DNA from: Armatimonadota bacterium
Lineage (GTDB): Bacteria > Armatimonadota > SYMT01
Direction of reading: 5' to 3'
Assembly (NCBI GenBank): GCA_020696885.1
Contig: JAJFMS010000022.1
Span: 1-11,888 of the forward strand
DNA: 11,888 bases
The position numbers and the translations under genes are program-made. Positions 8,184-11,888 of this stretch are shown piece by piece (the stretch's first letter is position 1; each line of letters opens with the position of its first letter). The notes under the pieces are model-generated. The model was given only the letters and a program-made list of their open reading frames with translations, made no database searches and was not told the origin of the DNA.

Positions 8184-8253
8184 CTTTCGGAGCACGGCAA
8201 GCCGGGCGGGCCGAACGGTCCTGCCTCGAACTCCGAAAGCGCCCGTTCGGCCC
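8184..8253. repeat. Two interleaved long stems, possible pseudoknot or switch
   Basis: CTTTCGGAG (8184-8192) pairs perfectly with CTCCGAAAG (8231-8239), 9 bp. GGGCCGAACGG (8208-8218) pairs perfectly with CCGTTCGGCCC (8243-8253), 11 bp. The order A-B-A'-B' is that of a pseudoknot; with only 3 nt between A' and B' the two stems may instead be alternatives. No U-tract follows, so this is not a plain terminator for the A2M-like gene. It starts 78 nt after that gene's stop. Confidence 0.7.
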
Positions 8254-8267
8254 CCAGCGCTCGTGCT

Positions 8268-8283
8268 ATTCCGAGCTCGGAAT
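8268..8283. repeat. Perfect 16-bp palindrome ATTCCGAGCTCGGAAT
   Basis: The two 8-bp halves are exact reverse complements without a spacer, as in operators of homodimeric regulators; an RNA stem of 6 bp with an AGCT loop is also possible. Another 7-bp repeat (GGCCGCC 8290-8296 with GGCGGCC 8313-8319) and the palindrome AGCACGTGCT (8324-8333) follow within 50 nt, up to the start of the small ORF. Confidence 0.75.
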
Positions 8284-8334
8284 CATTTGGGCCGCCGCTA
8301 GCAGTCCGGCACGGCGGCCGGAAAGCACGTGCTG

Positions 8335-8565
8335 ATGATTCCTCGCGAGGTAGTGGACGAAGTAGCGCTCTCGGTTACGGAAGCGTTTGGATTGGGGTAC
8401 GAGGGACGGGTGCCGCGCGGCTATCTGATCCTGAGCGATGGAGCGTGGTCGGCCCGCTCCCTGCCTCCCGAATGCTCGGGGTGCGTGGCCCGCGTCTGGG
8501 AGCTGGCCCTTGACCGGTTCATGCAGGAGTTCCCCCGCGAGTGGTACCCCGCTGCGTCCGATTAG
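8335..8565 (+). CDS. Small hypothetical protein with a CxxC motif
   Basis: I do not recognise this 76-residue frame. It reads as plausible protein: MIPREVVDEVALSVTEAFG, a glycine-rich middle, CSGC (a possible metal or redox pair) and an amphipathic WELALDRFMQEF helix, then TAG at 8563-8565. No signal peptide or membrane segment is seen. ATG 8335 is a tentative start; a GTG at 8329 is in frame and GGAAAG (8320-8325) is closer to it. The palindrome AGCACGTGCT overlaps the GTG, so it could act as an operator on this gene. Its neighbours are a broken A2M-like gene and a sensor kinase, neither of which suggests a role. It could be a chance ORF in GC-rich DNA. Confidence 0.4.
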   Translation: MIPREVVDEVALSVTEAFGLGYEGRVPRGYLILSDGAWSARSLPPECSGCVARVWELALDRFMQEFPREWYPAASD

Positions 8566-8708
8566 CCGGGGAAACCGCTGTACTTCAAGGCGTGGTGCTC
8601 GGTCCGGCGAGCGATTATTGGGGATAGAACTGATTGAAGCGAGACCCACGGTGGCCGAGTGTCTGGTCGTCGCCTGCCTCCAGCGTGGAGGACGTGCCGC
8701 GAGCCGTT

Positions 8709-8725
8709 TTGGCACGCTGCGTGCG
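8709..8725 (+). promoter_or_regulatory. Candidate sigma-54 (-24/-12) promoter of the hybrid kinase
   Basis: TTGGCACGCTGCGTGC has GG at 8711-8712 and GC at 8723-8724 with the required 10 nt between them. It keeps the TTGGCACG half exactly and three bases of the TTGC half (GTGC). Transcription would start near 8736, about 33 nt before ATG 8769. No enhancer-binding regulator gene is in the window, so the call rests on sequence match and position only. Confidence 0.35.
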
Positions 8726-8768
8726 AGTACGCCGTCGGAGCTTCTCACCCCACTATTCCGGAACTGCA

Positions 8769-11663
8769 ATGCCGAGCTCGATCCCCGGCGGAGAAGAACG
8801 CCGCCTCGCGTCGCTGAGGCATTACCAGGTGCTCGACACGGCTGCCGAGGAGCACTTCGATGACCTCGCGCGCCTGGCGGCGCAGGTGTGCGGCACCCCG
8901 ATCGCGCTCGTCAGCCTGGTAGACCGGCACCGGCAGTGGTTCAAGGCCCGCGTGGGCCTGGATGTCAGCGAGACGCCGCGGGAGATCTCCTTCTGCACCC
9001 ACGCCATCCAGGGTCGGGAGCTGTTTCAGGTGCAGGATGCGCTGAGCGACCCGCGTTTCGACCAGAATCCGCTGGTGGTGGACGGGCCGCACATCCGCTT
9101 CTATGCCGGCACGCCGCTAGTCGATCCGAACGGGGCGGCGCTCGGCACCCTCTGCGTGATCGATCACGCGCCCCGCACCCTCTCCCCCGAGCAGCAGGAG
9201 GCGCTCACCATCCTGGGGCGGCAGGTGGTGTCCCAGCTGGAGCTGCGACTGCACGCGCTCCAGCTCCAGGAGCGCCTCACCGAGCACCGGTTGGCGGAGC
9301 GAGCGCTCTCGCAGGAGGTCAGCCGCCTGGTCAACCAGAGCACGCTGATCGAGCTGGCGCACGAGGCGATTATGGTGTGCGGGTTGGACGGCGAGGTCGC
9401 CTTCTGGAACCGGGGCGCGGAGAAGCTCTACGGCTGGTCGCGGGCGGAGGCGGTGGGCCAGATCTCCCACACGCTGCTGCAGACGGTGTTCCCGGAGGCG
9501 CCGGAGCGGATCCAGGCGGAGCTGCAGGAGACCGGACGGTGGGAAGGGGAGCTGGTCCACTTCACCCGGGACGGGCGCGAAGTGGTGGTGCAGAGCCGCT
9601 GGACGCTGCGGCGCGACCGGGACGGCCACCCGGCGGCGATCCTCGAGATCAATAGTGACGTCACCGAGCGCAAGCGGGCCCGGGAGGCCGCCCGGCTGGC
9701 CGAGGAGACCGCGCGCCAGGAGCGAGAGCAGCTTCGGAAGATCGTGGAGCGCGTGCCGGTGGCCATGGCGATCCTGGACCGGGAGCTGCGCTACCTGACC
9801 TGCAGCCATCGCTGGGGGTCGGACTACGGCCTCCGGCCGCGGGAGATCATCGGCAAGCGCGTGGACGAAGCGTTCCCCGGGATGACCCGCGAATGGATGG
9901 AGGTGCTGCAGCGGGCGCTCGGCGGGGAGTGCCTCTCCAGCCAGGAGGACCCCGTAACCCTGCCGGACGGCATCGTCCACTACTTGCGTTGGGCCGTGCA
10001 CCCCTGGCACGAGCCCGGCGGACAGGTAGGCGGCGTGGTGGTCGTTACCGACTGGATCGACGAGCTCGTCCGCACCCGGGAGGAGGCGCTGGCCGCCTCC
10101 ACCGCGAAGAGCGAGTTCCTGGCCAGCATGAGCCACGAGATCCGCACTCCGATGAACGCCATCATCGGCATGGCGGACCTGCTGGGCGAGACCCCGCTGG
10201 ACCAGACCCAGCAGGAGTACATCCAGATCCTGAAGCGGGCCGGGGAGACCCTGCTGGCGCTGATCAACGACGTGCTGGACCTCTCCAAGATCGAAGCGGG
10301 CCAACTGGAGGTGGAGCACGTTGAGTTCGAGCTGGCGGACGTCATCGATCGCGCCGCCGAAGTGATCGCGCTCCGGGCGCACGAGAAGGGGCTGGAGCTG
10401 ATCTGCGCCATCGACGCGGACGTGCCCGGCCGCCTGGTGGGAGATCCGCACCGCCTCCGGCAGATCCTGATGAACCTGCTGGGCAACGCGATGAAGTTTA
10501 CGGACGCGGGCGAGGTCCTGCTCCGCGTCCGCCGGATGGCCGGCGCCGAGCGGGAGCTCCTCTGCCTCTGCGTGAGCGATACCGGCATCGGCATCCCCAC
10601 CGAGAAGCACGAAACGATCTTCCAGAGCTTCACGCAGGCCGATTCGTCCACCACCCGGCGGTACGGAGGCTCCGGGCTGGGCCTGGCCATCACCAGGCGG
10701 CTGGTAGAGGGGATGGGCGGGACGATCGAGCTGGAGAGCGAGCCCGGCAAGGGCAGCACCTTCCAGATCACACTGCCCCTGGAGGTGGCGCCCGCCGCGG
10801 CGCCGGAGGCGCAGGCGCACCTCCCGGCTACCCTCGCGGGCCGGCGAGCGCTGATCGTGGATGACAGCCGCACCAACCGCCTCATCCTGCGGGAGACGCT
10901 GGGCGGCTGGGGCTGCACTGCCGAGGAAGCGGCCGGCGGCGCCGAGGCGGTGGCGGCCGTGCGGGCCGCGCAGCAGACCGGCGCCCCGTACGACATCATC
11001 CTCCTCGACTGCCACATGCCCGACATGGACGGCTTCGCCGTGGCGGCCGCCCTCGCCGGCGAGCCCGGCGGCTGCGGGACGCCGGTGATGATGCTCACCT
11101 CCGGCAACCGGGGCGGCGACCTGGTGCGCGCGCGGCAGGCCGGACTCACCGCTTACCTGATCAAGCCGGTGAAGCGGGCGGAGCTGCTGGCGGCGGTGCA
11201 GACGGCGCTGCGCTCCGAGCGGCGACGCGAGCACGAAGCGCCCCCGCTCGCCGCGCCGGAGGCCATGGCCCAACGCTCCGGCCGGATCCTCCTGGTGGAG
11301 GACTCGCCGGACAACCGCGCGCTGATCCTGGCCTACCTGCGGGGAACCGCCTTCCGGATCGACATCGCCGAAAACGGGGAGGAAGCGGTCCACGCCCTCC
11401 GAAACACGACGTATGACCTCGTCCTGATGGACATGCAGATGCCGGTGATGGACGGGTACACCGCCACCCGCGAGATCCGGCGCTGGGAGCGCGAGTGCGG
11501 CCGGGAGCCCGCGCCGATCCTGGCGCTCACGGCGAATGCGTTCCAGGAAGATGCGGATCGAAGCCTGGCGGCGGGCTGCACCGCCCACCTCATCAAGCCG
11601 ATCAAGAAGGCCACTCTACTGGCCACCCTCGGCACCTACCTAGAGAACAGCGCGAATGAGTGA
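8769..11663 (+). CDS. Soluble hybrid sensor histidine kinase, GAF-PAS-PAS-HisKA-HATPase-REC-REC
   Basis: This 964-residue protein has no membrane segments, so it should sense a cytoplasmic or diffusible signal. A GAF domain occupies about 16-160, of the type starting with [13 protein letters not shown] and holding [23 protein letters not shown] domains lie at about 190-300 and 328-430, joined by a coiled-coil stretch. The HisKA phosphorylation site is His456 in [14 protein letters not shown]. The ATPase shows the N box ([10 protein letters not shown], Asn573), G1 box DTGIGI (about 604) and G2 box GGSGLGLAI (633-641). Receiver 1 has the acidic pair 698-699, Asp747 and Lys799; receiver 2 has Glu844/Asp845, Asp888 and Lys943. 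All catalytic residues are present. ATG 8769 is chosen because the GAF family begins just there ([13 protein letters not shown]) and the frame upstream does not look coding; its ribosome binding site is weak. It overlaps the Hpt gene by 8 nt and is probably co-transcribed with it. Confidence 0.95.
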   Translation: MPSSIPGGEERRLASLRHYQVLDTAAEEHFDDLARLAAQVCGTPIALVSLVDRHRQWFKARVGLDVSETPREISFCTHAIQGRELFQVQDALSDPRFDQNPLVVDGPHIRFYAGTPLVDPNGAALGTLCVIDHAPRTLSPEQQEALTILGRQVVSQLELRLHALQLQERLTEHRLAERALSQEVSRLVNQSTLIELAHEAIMVCGLDGEVAFWNRGAEKLYGWSRAEAVGQISHTLLQTVFPEAPERIQAELQETGRWEGELVHFTRDGREVVVQSRWTLRRDRDGHPAAILEINSDVTERKRAREAARLAEETARQEREQLRKIVERVPVAMAILDRELRYLTCSHRWGSDYGLRPREIIGKRVDEAFPGMTREWMEVLQRALGGECLSSQEDPVTLPDGIVHYLRWAVHPWHEPGGQVGGVVVVTDWIDELVRTREEALAASTAKSEFLASMSHEIRTPMNAIIGMADLLGETPLDQTQQEYIQILKRAGETLLALINDVLDLSKIEAGQLEVEHVEFELADVIDRAAEVIALRAHEKGLELICAIDADVPGRLVGDPHRLRQILMNLLGNAMKFTDAGEVLLRVRRMAGAERELLCLCVSDTGIGIPTEKHETIFQSFTQADSSTTRRYGGSGLGLAITRRLVEGMGGTIELESEPGKGSTFQITLPLEVAPAAAPEAQAHLPATLAGRRALIVDDSRTNRLILRETLGGWGCTAEEAAGGAEAVAAVRAAQQTGAPYDIILLDCHMPDMDGFAVAAALAGEPGGCGTPVMMLTSGNRGGDLVRARQAGLTAYLIKPVKRAELLAAVQTALRSERRREHEAPPLAAPEAMAQRSGRILLVEDSPDNRALILAYLRGTAFRIDIAENGEEAVHALRNTTYDLVLMDMQMPVMDGYTATREIRRWERECGREPAPILALTANAFQEDADRSLAAGCTAHLIKPIKKATLLATLGTYLENSANE

Positions 11664-11888
11664 CCCGAATACCCCGGCCGGTGATGGAGACGTCGTTTAC
11701 GCGGACCCGGACATCTCGGACCTGATCCCGGGGTTCCTCCAGAACCGCCGGCGAGACGTGGACGCGCTGCGCCAGGCGCTGGAGCGGCAAGACTTCGCCG
11801 CGCTGGCGATGATGGGCCACACGATGAAAGGCGCCGGCGCGGGCTACGGCTTCGAGCGGATCACGGAGATCGGCGGCGACCTGGAGCG
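11656..11888 (+). CDS. Hpt-domain histidine phosphotransfer protein, 5' part
   Basis: ATG 11656 overlaps the stop of the kinase (ATGAGTGA), the pattern of translationally coupled partners. The 77 visible residues run off the window end without a stop. Residues 55-66 read [12 protein letters not shown], the phosphotransfer signature HxxKGxGxxxGF with His55 as the phosphorylated residue. Before it, [23 protein letters not shown] matches the first helices of the four-helix Hpt bundle. It is expected to accept phosphate from a receiver of the upstream hybrid kinase and pass it to a response regulator elsewhere. Whether an output domain follows the Hpt domain cannot be seen. Confidence 0.9.
   Translation, partial: MSDPNTPAGDGDVVYADPDISDLIPGFLQNRRRDVDALRQALERQDFAALAMMGHTMKGAGAGYGFERITEIGGDLE

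Noticed and set aside
8634..8768. 45-codon N-terminal extension of the hybrid kinase
   Set aside because: The extension is Arg/Ser/Pro-rich and lacks domain character; it covers the candidate sigma-54 element, and the GAF family begins at MPSSIPGG (8769).
8266..8769. Minus-strand frame of 167 codons
   Set aside because: It lies opposite the small ORF and the promoter region; its product shows no domain and the composition typical of antisense frames.
9117..11588. Long minus-strand open frame opposite the hybrid kinase
   Set aside because: It is a shadow of a clearly functional kinase with all catalytic motifs; its product is low-complexity and unlike known proteins.

Overview
The window is GC-rich bacterial DNA. 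Gene style (a large-type GltB, an alpha-2-macroglobulin relative with a TPR-like N-terminus, a soluble GAF/PAS hybrid kinase) would fit a soil or environmental lineage such as Gemmatimonadota or a neighbouring phylum, but no rRNA or marker here fixes the taxonomy and I hold that only loosely.

Left half, minus strand (about 6134 down to 1): a glutamate synthase locus. A good sigma-70-like promoter (6106-6134) is followed by an approximately 340-nt leader. The leader carries a 12-codon mini-ORF with a strong Shine-Dalgarno and a series of hairpins, one of them terminator-like. Then come gltB (5756-1095, complete), a 12-bp hairpin directly after its stop, and an unusual 379-nt gap that appears to hold a small frameshifted gene whose stop overlaps the start of gltD (715 to beyond the window edge). 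GltB and GltD together make the NAD(P)H-dependent enzyme that converts glutamine plus 2-oxoglutarate into two glutamates.

Middle, plus strand (6456-8106): a much reduced alpha-2-macroglobulin (A2M) family gene. A TPR-like N-terminal part and the last part of the thioester domain plus the C-terminal CUB and receptor-binding-like regions are present, while the large centre of the family, including the thioester, is missing. The reading frame is also broken by one base, exactly at a perfect 17-bp inverted repeat. Downstream lies a dense cluster of palindromes (8184-8333), including two interleaved long stems, then a small hypothetical ORF.

Right part, plus strand (8769-11888): a soluble hybrid histidine kinase (GAF-PAS-PAS-HisKA-HATPase-REC-REC) whose end overlaps an Hpt-domain protein by 8 nt. 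Together these hold all the pieces of a multistep phosphorelay except an output regulator, which is not in the window. A sigma-54-like -24/-12 element sits just upstream of the kinase.

The items most worth a second look are the A2M deletion and palindrome-associated frameshift, the structured glt leader, the broken gene between gltB and gltD, and the palindrome cluster at 8184-8333. No CRISPR array, tRNA, rRNA, transposase or phage gene was seen.
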